Assembly (NCBI GenBank): GCA_945949475.1 | Contig: CAMFET010000066.1 | Coordinates: forward strand, 1 to 5,684 | Direction: 5' to 3' | DNA length: 5,684 nucleotides | From: an uncultured Phascolarctobacterium sp. | GTDB lineage: Bacteria > Bacillota > Negativicutes > Acidaminococcales > Acidaminococcaceae | Position numbers and translations under genes: made by a program | Shown here: positions 1 through 5,041 of the stretch, in pieces | Layout of the letters: each line of letters starts with the position of its first letter | Numbering within the stretch: the first letter of the stretch is position 1 | The notes under the pieces: generated by a model | Told to the model about the DNA's origin: nothing | What the model saw: only the letters and a program-made list of their open reading frames with translations | Database searches by the model: none

Positions 1-11
1 ATATTTTTCTT

Positions 12-21
12 TTGTGTACAA
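12..21. promoter_or_regulatory. outlying GTATAC-type palindrome, degenerate
   Basis: TTGTGTACAA matches the palindrome TTGTATACAA, found in this and one other intergenic region, at 9 of 10 positions. It lies far upstream of the symporter promoter and could be an auxiliary operator. A second, weaker match (TTGTATATTG, 7 of 10) lies at 61-70. Both are inferred only from similarity to the stronger sites at 78-87, 98-107 and 3927-3936. Confidence 0.3.
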
Positions 22-44
22 ACCCAACAAACATTTTGCTTTAT

Positions 45-56
45 GCTGTTAACAGC
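45..56. promoter_or_regulatory. perfect 12-bp palindrome GCTGTTAACAGC
   Basis: GCTGTTAACAGC is a perfect self-complementary 12-mer in the symporter upstream region, between the GTATAC-type sites. It has the form of a dimeric regulator binding site, but I cannot name a regulator and found no second copy. No T-tract follows, so it is not a terminator. Confidence 0.3.
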
Positions 57-76
57 TGGCTTGTATATTGAAATAT

Positions 77-108
77 ATTGTATACATACGAATAATACTG
101 TATACAAT
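77..108. promoter_or_regulatory. paired palindromic operator upstream of the symporter gene
   Basis: ATTGTATACA (77-86) and TGTATACAAT (99-108) are exact 10-base inverted repeats separated by 12 bases. Each arm is also nearly the 10-base palindrome TTGTATACAA (9 of 10 at 78-87 and at 98-107), and the two centres are 20 bp apart, about two helical turns. Such T(T/N)GTATAC(A/N)A palindromes resemble sites bound by GntR-family (FadR/FCD-type) regulators, but the regulator is not in this window and that assignment is inference. The pair lies upstream of the probable -10 at 132-137, a position that suits activation, or repression through looping or of an overlapping promoter. Confidence 0.5.
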
Positions 109-128
109 GAGATTTTTTGCAAAACCTC

Positions 129-137
129 TGCTATAAT
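129..137 (+). promoter_or_regulatory. TGn-extended -10 promoter of the symporter gene
   Basis: TGCTATAAT is a consensus -10 hexamer (132-137) with a TGn extension, predicting a start near 144 and a leader of about 35 bases before the GTG start. No good -35 stands at normal spacing, which is common for extended -10 promoters and fits dependence on an activator. A second TATAAT at 152-157 is too close to the ribosome binding site to be preferred. Weaker promoter-like combinations overlap the operators at 68-108. Confidence 0.55.
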
Positions 138-163
138 GATAATAATCGCATTATAATTTGTTT

Positions 164-169
164 AGGGGG
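164..169 (+). promoter_or_regulatory. ribosome binding site deciding the GTG start
   Basis: AGGGGG ends 9 bases before GTG at 179. It lies within the possible extension from TTG at 158, which itself has no site upstream, so the GTG at 179 is preferred as the start of the symporter gene. Confidence 0.65.
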
Positions 170-178
170 TTATTTATC

Positions 179-1390
179 GTGAACTTATCTACCAAAATTC
201 TTATCGGTTTAGCTCTCGGTATTATTGCCGGCTTAGAGCTTGGTGCTGAAGGCGCTGGCTTTGCCAAAACCTGGATCGGTCCCTTGGGCACCATTTTTAT
301 GAACATGATCAAAATGGTCATCGTTCCCTTGGTATTCTCCAGCCTGGTAATTGGCGTGTGCAGCCTGGGTGATATCAAAAAGGTTGGCCGCATCGGTATC
401 AAGACCATCGCTTGGTACATGCTGACCACTGCTTTTGCTATCGTTATCGGCTTGGGCTTCGGCACTGCTTTCCAACCCGGCGCTGGCTTGGCTATGCCTG
501 CTGAATCTGTAAAGGTAGCTGCTAAGACTGCTCCTCCTCTGATGAAGGTTATCATCGACATTTTCCCGACCAACCCGCTGGGCGCAATGGTTAAGGCTAA
601 CATGCTGCAAATCATCGTTTTCGCTCTGTTCACCGGCGTTGGCATCACCGCTGTTGGCGAAAAGGCTGACTACCTGAAGCACACCATCAATGGTCTGGCT
701 GAGGTTTCCTACAAAATGGTAGGCTACATCATGGCAGTTGCTCCTATCGGCGTATTTGGCTTGATTACTCCGGTTGTTGCCGCTAACGGCCCTGCAGTTC
801 TGCTGCCTTTGCTGAAGGTTGTTTTGGCTGTATACCTGGCTTGCTTGGTACATGCAGTTGTCGTATATGGCGCTCTGCTGAAATTTGTTGCCGGCACTAA
901 TGTTTTCCAATTCTTCAAAGGCATTTCCCCGGCATTCCTGATGGCATTCAGCTCCTGCTCCTCCGGTGGCACCCTGCCCCTGACCATGAGCTGCGCGCAA
1001 AAGATGGGCGTTTCCAAAGAGGTTTCCTCCTTCGTACTGCCCTTGGGCGCAACCATTAACATGGACGGCACCGCTGCTTATCAAGGCGTTTGCGCACTGT
1101 TCATCGCTCAATTGTACGGCATCGAATTGACTGGTGCTCAATATCTGACTATCATCCTGACCGGTACTCTGGCTTCTATTGGTACTGCAGGCGTTCCCGG
1201 CGCTGGCTTCATCATGCTGACCATGATTCTGACCACTCTGGGTCTGCCTCTGGAAGGCTCTGCTTTGATCGCTGGTATCGACCGTATCCTGGATATGCCG
1301 CGTACTGCTGTTAACATCACCGGTGACGCAACTGTTGCTGCTTTGATTGACAAGAGCGAACGCGCTAACATTGAAGAGCCTCTCTACTAA
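179..1390 (+). CDS. dicarboxylate/amino acid:cation symporter (DAACS family, Asp/Glu-type)
   Basis: This is an inner-membrane secondary transporter that takes up acidic amino acids with Na+ or H+. From the GTG start it is 403 residues, the normal family length. The N-terminal part has NMIKMVIVPLVFSSLVIGV (residues 42-60). Re-entrant loop HP1 is SSCSSGGTLP (258-267), the TM7 cation motif is NMDGTA (294-299), and HP2 is ASIGTAGVPGAG (332-343). TM8 carries D368, D372, R375, T376, N379 and D383, with exactly the spacing of D390, D394, R397, T398, N401 and D405 of archaeal GltPh. In the family, the arginine binds the substrate side-chain carboxylate, so aspartate or glutamate is more likely than a neutral amino acid; a C4-dicarboxylate is possible. 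HP1 is slightly unusual, with Cys260 and Gly263 where GltPh has Arg and the third Ser. The gene stands alone between its own promoter and terminator. Codon use is strongly biased (mostly ATC/ATT, GGC/GGT, CTG/TTG; the few Arg codons are CGT/CGC), suggesting high expression. Confidence 0.93.
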   Translation: MNLSTKILIGLALGIIAGLELGAEGAGFAKTWIGPLGTIFMNMIKMVIVPLVFSSLVIGVCSLGDIKKVGRIGIKTIAWYMLTTAFAIVIGLGFGTAFQPGAGLAMPAESVKVAAKTAPPLMKVIIDIFPTNPLGAMVKANMLQIIVFALFTGVGITAVGEKADYLKHTINGLAEVSYKMVGYIMAVAPIGVFGLITPVVAANGPAVLLPLLKVVLAVYLACLVHAVVVYGALLKFVAGTNVFQFFKGISPAFLMAFSSCSSGGTLPLTMSCAQKMGVSKEVSSFVLPLGATINMDGTAAYQGVCALFIAQLYGIELTGAQYLTIILTGTLASIGTAGVPGAGFIMLTMILTTLGLPLEGSALIAGIDRILDMPRTAVNITGDATVAALIDKSERANIEEPLY

Positions 1391-1407
1391 TATCGTCCTT
1401 TCCCTTG

Positions 1408-1438
1408 GCGTCGCCTGCTTTGCGTGGGCGGCGCTTTT
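1408..1438 (+). terminator. intrinsic terminator of the symporter gene
   Basis: GCGTCGCC (1408-1415) pairs with GGCGGCGC (1427-1434) through 8 pairs including one T-G wobble, with an 11-base loop. It is followed by TTTT, CC and TTT. It begins 18 bases after the stop codon, so the symporter message is probably monocistronic. Confidence 0.75.
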
Positions 1439-1612
1439 CCTTTGCTCGCTAATACTCGTCGATGCTTGCTATTTTTCTCTATTATAAGCCCAAGCATATT
1501 TTGAAAAATTTTTGTGGCTTAGCAGGAGAGGGCTTTTGCATTGTAGAAGATAATAAAGGGTTATTAATGAGCTAATGTTATTATTTTTTTACTAGAATTT
1601 AGACGTTATAAG

Positions 1613-1621
1613 TGCTATAAT
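1613..1621 (+). promoter_or_regulatory. TGn-extended -10 very close to the Nudix start
   Basis: TGCTATAAT (1613-1621) is identical to the extended -10 at 129-137. Its predicted start point, about 1628-1631, is only a few bases before the ATG at 1633, so the message would be almost leaderless and would lack the AGGA-like ribosome site at 1622-1625. No convincing -35 is present at 16-18 bases. Either the mRNA is nearly leaderless or an unrecognised promoter lies further upstream. Confidence 0.45.
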
Positions 1622-1632
1622 AGGATGCTAAT

Positions 1633-2301
1633 ATGGACAAGATGGAAAAGCTACAAGCAATTTTATATGAGCGCCTACACCGGCGTCCTCCCGGCATTGA
1701 TAAGCTGGATCGACTGTGGGAAGCGGCGGTGCTGCTGCCCCTTGTGCAAACCGAGAAGGGCATTGCCGTGCTTTTTGAAGAACGGGCGCACAGTCTGCGG
1801 CGTCAGCCAGGGGAGATTTGCTTTCCCGGGGGCAAGGTAGAATGCAGTGATGCGCACAATTTTGCTGTGACGGCAGTGCGCGAAACCTGTGAGGAATTGG
1901 GGCTTACGCCCGAGGACATTACTATCTGCGGCGAGCTGGATTCCCTAGTTACCCATATGGGGCCCATTATTCATCCCTTTGTGGGCATGATTAAGGATAT
2001 CAGCAAAATTTCCTATAGCCCTAGCGAGGTAGAATGTGTTTTTACAGTACCGCTCAAGGAGCTGCTGGCGATGGAGCCGCGGCGCTGCTCCATGGAGCTG
2101 GCCGACCATCCCGGCGAGGATTTCCCCTTTGATTTGGTGCCTAACCGGATGCGCGGTTGGCGCAAGCATAAGCAATATTATGTGTACTTTTATGAATATG
2201 GTAAATTTGTAATTTGGGGACTCACAGCTCGCATGCTGCATGCCTTTTTGTACCGCAGCAGGGCCGAGCTAGAGCAGTTTTTTGTGCAGGGCAAGGATTA
2301 G
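1633..2301 (+). CDS. Nudix hydrolase, CoA pyrophosphatase-like (NudL/UPF0035 type)
   Basis: This is a 222-residue cytosolic Nudix hydrolase, predicted to split CoA, acyl-CoA or oxidised CoA into 3',5'-ADP and (acyl-)phosphopantetheine using Mg2+ or Mn2+. The CoA-pyrophosphatase signature R-A-x3-R-x3-G-x3-F-P-G-G is present at residues 51-67. The Nudix helix follows as RETCEELGL (83-91), with E84, E87 and E88 as likely metal ligands. A late IWGLTARML segment matches the conserved end of NudL-type proteins. The gap between G67 and R83 is 15 residues, two more than the canonical Nudix box; E. coli NudL is also expanded, as I recall it. The ATG at 1633 is preferred because AGGA (1622-1625) precedes it by 7 bases; ATG at 1642 is an alternative without a clear site. 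It sits 48 bases upstream of the LCP gene and is probably cotranscribed with it. The family is secure, the substrate is inferred. Confidence 0.85.
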   Translation: MDKMEKLQAILYERLHRRPPGIDKLDRLWEAAVLLPLVQTEKGIAVLFEERAHSLRRQPGEICFPGGKVECSDAHNFAVTAVRETCEELGLTPEDITICGELDSLVTHMGPIIHPFVGMIKDISKISYSPSEVECVFTVPLKELLAMEPRRCSMELADHPGEDFPFDLVPNRMRGWRKHKQYYVYFYEYGKFVIWGLTARMLHAFLYRSRAELEQFFVQGKD

Positions 2302-2335
2302 TCCTGTTACTATGATGTTAATTTTTAATGTAAAT

Positions 2336-2341
2336 GAGAGG
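2336..2341 (+). promoter_or_regulatory. ribosome binding site of the LCP gene
   Basis: GAGAGG lies 8 bases before ATG at 2350. I see no convincing promoter or terminator in the 48-base gap after the Nudix stop codon, which supports cotranscription. Confidence 0.6.
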
Positions 2342-2349
2342 ATGGCAGT

Positions 2350-3726
2350 ATGAAAAGTATCTTTCAGGTTAAGGTTTTGGGTATAGTGGCAGCAATTTGT
2401 GCCTTTGCCTATTTGCTGTTTAGCTATTTTAATCCCGAAAAGGGTATGGATAACCTATCTCCTAGCGAAAGGTTAAGCCTAAAAAAGAATATCATCGTCC
2501 TCGGTGTGGACGAACGGGCCGAGGAGCATGATGTGGGACGCAGTGACACCCTTTTTGTAGTCATGTTCGATACCAAAAATAAGGCTGCCTCGCTGCTTTC
2601 AGTGCCACGTGATACACGCGTGCGCATCAAGGGCTATGGCTGGGACAAGATTAACCATGCCTATGCCTATGGCGGTCGCGAGCTCACCCAAAAGACCACG
2701 GAGGAGCTTTTGGGCATCAAGATTAATAATTACGTGATGGTGGATTTTAAGGGCTTTGTGGGCCTGGTCGATGCCATCGGTGGCGTAGATATTAATGTCG
2801 AAAAAAATATGTATTATTACGATGCTTGGGACGGCTTTAAAATTGATTTGAAAAAGGGTATGCAGCATATGGATGGCAAAACCGCTATTCAATATGTGCG
2901 TTATCGTGATGAAGAGGGCGATATAGGCCGCATCCGCCGCCAACAGCATTTTATTATGGCGGTTTACGACCGCATAACCTCGGCTAATATGCTGCTGCAT
3001 ATACCGGGCCTTGCTAAGCAGCTGACCAATATGGTTAAGACCGACCTGCCCTTGGCTGATATGGTTGATTTGGGCAGAGCGCTGCATGCCATGGTCAAGA
3101 GCAAGGGACTGGCTATGGCTACTGTGCCCGGTACACCGGAATATATTGATGGGATTAGCTATTGGCTGCCCGATATTACCGATTTGCGCGAGCAAATGGT
3201 GAAGATGCAGGGCGCAACCATGACTGCTACCTACAAATCTGCAGCAGAGCTGATGGAAAAGGAATATACAGCAGCTGTGGCTAAGGCTAAGCAGGGTGAT
3301 GACAGCGGTGAAAATAAGGAGGCCGTAAAAGAAGAAAAAGAGCTGGCAGAAAAGAAAAAGGCTGCTGGCAAGGACGCTACCAAAGCTGGCGCTAAGGACG
3401 GAGCAAAATCTAGTAGCGTAGATGGCGTTAAGAAGCCTACTAAAGCTGCAGCGGCAAGCGGAGGCACAGTGGTGCGCGTTGTAAACTGCAGTGGCAGCAA
3501 ATCGGCCGGAGCGAGCGCCATTGCCAAGCTTAAGGCGGCTGGCTTTACGGTTATCAATGGCGGTAGTGGCGAGCTGGTAGCCCAAACCACGGTTATCTCC
3601 ACCACTAATAATGGATCCGTGGTAGGACGCTTATCCCAGGTACCCTTTGCCCACAAGCTGCGCATTAGTCGCGATGGCGCGGCAGATTGTGATGGCGTGA
3701 TCATGCTGGGTGCTGACTATAAATAG
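2350..3726 (+). CDS. LytR-CpsA-Psr (LCP) family protein with C-terminal LytR_C domain
   Basis: LCP enzymes move glycopolymers from undecaprenyl pyrophosphate carriers onto peptidoglycan or other acceptors outside the membrane. This protein has 458 residues. A membrane anchor spans about 7-27, with K2 and K8 on the probable cytoplasmic side. The LCP domain covers about 46-210. It includes NIIVLGVDER (47-56), GRSDTLFVVMFD (63-74), LLSVPRDTRV (82-91), KINHAYAYGG (100-109), DAIGGVDI (141-148) and RYRDEEGDIGRIRRQ (184-198). The Asp and Arg residues in these blocks correspond to the family's Mg2+ and pyrophosphate-lipid binding residues. A Lys/Ala/Glu-rich, low-complexity stretch (about 296-370) links to a LytR_C-like domain (about 373-458, starting TVVRVVNCSGSKSAG). 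Despite the historical name it is not a transcription factor. Which polymer it handles cannot be told, because no polymer genes are nearby. Confidence 0.92.
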   Translation: MKSIFQVKVLGIVAAICAFAYLLFSYFNPEKGMDNLSPSERLSLKKNIIVLGVDERAEEHDVGRSDTLFVVMFDTKNKAASLLSVPRDTRVRIKGYGWDKINHAYAYGGRELTQKTTEELLGIKINNYVMVDFKGFVGLVDAIGGVDINVEKNMYYYDAWDGFKIDLKKGMQHMDGKTAIQYVRYRDEEGDIGRIRRQQHFIMAVYDRITSANMLLHIPGLAKQLTNMVKTDLPLADMVDLGRALHAMVKSKGLAMATVPGTPEYIDGISYWLPDITDLREQMVKMQGATMTATYKSAAELMEKEYTAAVAKAKQGDDSGENKEAVKEEKELAEKKKAAGKDATKAGAKDGAKSSSVDGVKKPTKAAAASGGTVVRVVNCSGSKSAGASAIAKLKAAGFTVINGGSGELVAQTTVISTTNNGSVVGRLSQVPFAHKLRISRDGAADCDGVIMLGADYK

Positions 3727-3730
3727 CTTG

Positions 3731-3836
3731 CAAGACGCCTTATAAGGCATCATCTACTGCGCAACGGCTCCTAGGAGTATTAATCCATACGCCGTCGTCG
3801 CCGTTGCTTGTATCTAATACCTTCTAAGGCGTCTTG
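3731..3836. repeat. long inverted repeat (possible structured RNA) after the LCP gene
   Basis: CAAGACGCCTTA (3731-3742) and TAAGGCGTCTTG (3825-3836) are exact 12-base inverted repeats. After one mismatch the stem continues with AAGG (3744-3747) against CCTT (3820-3823), giving 16 pairs over 17 positions. Inside lies a second exact stem, GCAACGGC (3761-3768) with GCCGTTGC (3800-3807), and the palindrome CTCCTAGGAG (3768-3777). The nested stems are too regular to be random spacer. No T-tract follows on either strand, so this is not a standard intrinsic terminator. It begins 5 bases after the LCP stop codon, so it may be a 3'-UTR structure, a small RNA or a short repeat element. Confidence 0.7.
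3742..3773 (+). repeat. 32-base direct repeat, copy 1
   Basis: This copy and the one at 3848-3879 agree at 29 of 32 positions, including the first 18 bases (ATAAGGCATCATCTACTG) and the last 7 (GCTCCTA). It overlaps the left arm of the inverted repeat and includes the left half of the inner stem. The copies start 106 bases apart. Confidence 0.8.
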
Positions 3837-3847
3837 TGATAGAGTGG

Positions 3848-3879
3848 ATAAGGCATCATCTACTGTGCAGCAGCTCCTA
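3848..3879 (+). repeat. 32-base direct repeat, copy 2
   Basis: This is the second copy, lying just outside the right arm of the inverted repeat and followed by an A-rich run. The three differences from copy 1 fall at repeat positions 19, 23 and 25. Its GCAGCAGC (3867-3874) can still pair with GCCGTTGC (3800-3807) at 7 of 8 positions counting one G-T pair, so it could compete with copy 1 for that strand. Confidence 0.8.
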
Positions 3880-3919
3880 AAAAAAATAAAAAATTGTTAG
3901 ATAAATTACAGAAAAACTC

Positions 3920-3948
3920 TTGCATTTTGTATACAATAATGGTATACT
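3920..3948 (+). promoter_or_regulatory. promoter with operator in its spacer
   Basis: TTGCAT (3920-3925) and TATACT (3943-3948) are 17 bases apart, and TGG before the -10 makes it TGn-extended. The predicted start is near 3952-3955. There is no open reading frame directly downstream; the first feature is the intrinsic terminator at 3976-4003. The promoter is therefore expected to give a transcript of about 50 bases unless there is read-through towards the DegV gene. Confidence 0.55.
3927..3936. promoter_or_regulatory. perfect TTGTATACAA operator-like palindrome
   Basis: TTGTATACAA is a perfect 10-base palindrome lying between the -35 and -10 of the promoter at 3920-3948, where a bound protein would repress. 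The -10 itself is inside a second related sequence, TGGTATACTA (3940-3949, 8 of 10). The same motif occurs twice upstream of the symporter gene, suggesting one regulator controls both places. GntR-type binding is inferred from motif form only. GTATAC also occurs within two coding regions (830-835 and 5185-5190), so the hexamer alone is not specific. Confidence 0.5.
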
Positions 3949-3975
3949 AGTATCATCAAAACAGCCCCTCATTTG

Positions 3976-4003
3976 GCCCTTCTTCGTAAGGGCTTTTTTT
4001 TTT
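3976..4003 (+). terminator. intrinsic terminator
   Basis: GCCCTT (3976-3981) and AAGGGC (3988-3993) form a 6-bp stem with a 6-base loop, followed directly by ten T residues (3994-4003). It can stop both read-through from the LCP gene, 250 bases upstream, and the short transcript from the promoter at 3920-3948. It also separates both from the DegV operon. Confidence 0.85.
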
Positions 4004-4082
4004 GCCATTTTAGGATTTCACCATTTAATTAGCAAAAGATAACTATGTTGACACAGATATTGTGGTAAAAATTGTAAAATTA

Positions 4083-4091
4083 TGGTACAAT
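4083..4091 (+). promoter_or_regulatory. TGn-extended -10 promoter of the DegV-DAK2 operon
   Basis: TGGTACAAT is a TGn-extended -10 (TACAAT at 4086-4091) predicting a start near 4098 and a leader of about 64 bases. A consensus TTGACA occurs at 4048-4053 but is 32 bases before this hexamer, too far to pair with it, and no good -10 lies at normal distance from it. The promoter lies after the terminator at 3976-4003, so the operon has its own start. Confidence 0.55.
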
Positions 4092-4149
4092 ATAAGTTAA
4101 CATGGAATAAGTGCGGATAAAAGAAGATTTTTATAGAAATTTACCCTAC

Positions 4150-4155
4150 AGGAGG
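4150..4155 (+). promoter_or_regulatory. consensus ribosome binding site deciding the DegV start
   Basis: AGGAGG lies 6 bases before ATG at 4162. This decides against the upstream in-frame GTG at 4111, which has no such site and would add 17 residues without family similarity. Confidence 0.85.
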
Positions 4156-4161
4156 CCCTAT

Positions 4162-5022
4162 ATGCAGGATAAAATACATGTTGTAGTGGATACCATTGCT
4201 GTATCCAATGAAACCCCGTTGAAGGATGATCCTCGTTGTCATGTATTGCGTTTGATTGCGCGCCATGGTAATGAAGAATGGTGGGATGGCGACCGTTCTC
4301 TGGAAGAGATGTTTGCCATGGTCGAAAAAACTGGCCAGCTGCCCGGCACTTCCCAGCCACCTGTGGGCTATATTCATGATTTTTTTGCTAAGATAGCTGA
4401 GGAGGGCAAAAAGATTATTTATATTGCCGTGGATAGTGTGCTCAGTGGTACCTACCAAACCTGCTGCATGGTTGCCAAACAGGTGATGAAGGAAATCAAG
4501 GGCGCGGATATTCGCGTTGTAGATGGCTTGACCGCGGCCTGCCCCCTGAGCGGTATGGCGATGGAGGTTTTGCGCAAGGCTGACGAGGGCGTGGAGGATA
4601 TGGACGAGCTTGAGGCCTTCGCTAGAGACTGTGCCCTCAGAACGGAAACGTATTTCACCGTGAAGACCCTCGATTATTTGCAAAAGGGTGGTCGTATCGG
4701 CGCCGTGGGCGCTTTGGTGGGCAATATTTTAGGTATTCGTCCCATTGTGCATCTTGATAGGGAAGGCAAGCTGCTTATTGGGGATAAGGCGCGTACTCGC
4801 AAAAAGATTTTAAAACGCATGGTGGAGCTGGCTTGCAGCCATGACCCCATCGAAGCAATATTTGTAGCCCATGCTGTGGTGGAGGATGAGGCACAGGCAT
4901 TGGCTAAGGAAATGCAGGAGCGTTATCCGAATGTGCCGGTGATGGTAACAAGCATTGGTACCGTTTTGGCAGCTCATCTTGGGCCCGGTGCAATTGGCGT
5001 ATTTGTGCGCCGCAAGGCCTAA
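4162..5022 (+). CDS. DegV family fatty-acid-binding protein (FakB-like)
   Basis: DegV/FakB proteins bind a fatty acid and present it to the kinase FakA, so that acyl-phosphate can enter phospholipid synthesis. This one has 286 residues, normal for the family. GTSQPP (62-67), with T63, and LSGTYQ (94-99), with S95, correspond to the Thr and Ser that hold the fatty-acid carboxylate in FakB structures. LDYLQKGGRIG (170-180) and AHLGPGAIGV (271-280), with H272, are also family hallmarks. The N-terminus is unusual: where most members have a D-S-x-x-D-L type motif, this has VVVDTIAVSNET (7-18), keeping the Asp but with Thr in place of Ser and no following D-L. The kinase-like gene begins 19 bases downstream, which strongly supports the FakB role over an unknown lipid-binding role. 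The bound fatty acid cannot be predicted. Confidence 0.9.
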   Translation: MQDKIHVVVDTIAVSNETPLKDDPRCHVLRLIARHGNEEWWDGDRSLEEMFAMVEKTGQLPGTSQPPVGYIHDFFAKIAEEGKKIIYIAVDSVLSGTYQTCCMVAKQVMKEIKGADIRVVDGLTAACPLSGMAMEVLRKADEGVEDMDELEAFARDCALRTETYFTVKTLDYLQKGGRIGAVGALVGNILGIRPIVHLDREGKLLIGDKARTRKKILKRMVELACSHDPIEAIFVAHAVVEDEAQALAKEMQERYPNVPVMVTSIGTVLAAHLGPGAIGVFVRRKA

Positions 5023-5041
5023 AGGAAAGGTGTGGGAGTAG

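Larger units (their letters stand above)
1391..1632. other. intergenic region, no gene seen
   Basis: Apart from the terminator at 1408-1438 and the promoter at 1613-1621, this AT-rich spacer contains two weak inverted repeats: ATGCTTG/CAAGCAT (1462-1468 and 1491-1497) and ATAATAA/TTATTAT (1550-1556 and 1578-1584), the latter followed by a T run to 1590. The second could be a feeble backup terminator. Candidate reading frames here, for example from the ATG codons at about 1567 and 1575, stop within a few codons. Confidence 0.5.

Noticed and set aside
158..178. TTG at 158 as start of the symporter
   Set aside because: The ribosome binding site AGGGGG lies inside this extension and fits the GTG at 179.
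233..1141. Long open frame of 302 codons on the minus strand inside the symporter gene
   Set aside because: It is antisense to a clearly conserved transporter, its product is Gln/Asn/Ser/His-rich with no recognisable motif, and it arises from the biased codon use of the sense gene.
1550..1590. AT-only hairpin plus T run as a terminator
   Set aside because: The stem ATAATAA/TTATTAT is too weak to terminate reliably, and a good GC-rich terminator already follows the symporter gene.
2599..3585. Open frame of 328 codons on the minus strand inside the LCP gene
   Set aside because: It lies opposite the conserved LCP domain and the Lys/Ala-rich linker, which becomes a Phe/Leu/Ser-rich run in antisense; there is no domain or convincing ribosome site.
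3723..3842. Target-site duplication (ATAG on both sides) suggesting a MITE insertion
   Set aside because: The four-base match is too short, is not immediately adjacent to the inverted-repeat ends, and overlaps the LCP stop codon.
3742..3879. CRISPR-like repeats
   Set aside because: There are only two imperfect copies with a 74-base gap and no further units or cas genes.
4048..4053. Consensus TTGACA as the -35 of the DegV promoter
   Set aside because: No acceptable -10 lies 16-18 bases downstream, and the extended -10 at 4083-4091 is 32 bases from its start.
4111..4161. GTG at 4111 as start of the DegV gene
   Set aside because: The exact AGGAGG at 4150-4155 fits ATG 4162, and the added residues do not resemble a DegV N-terminus.
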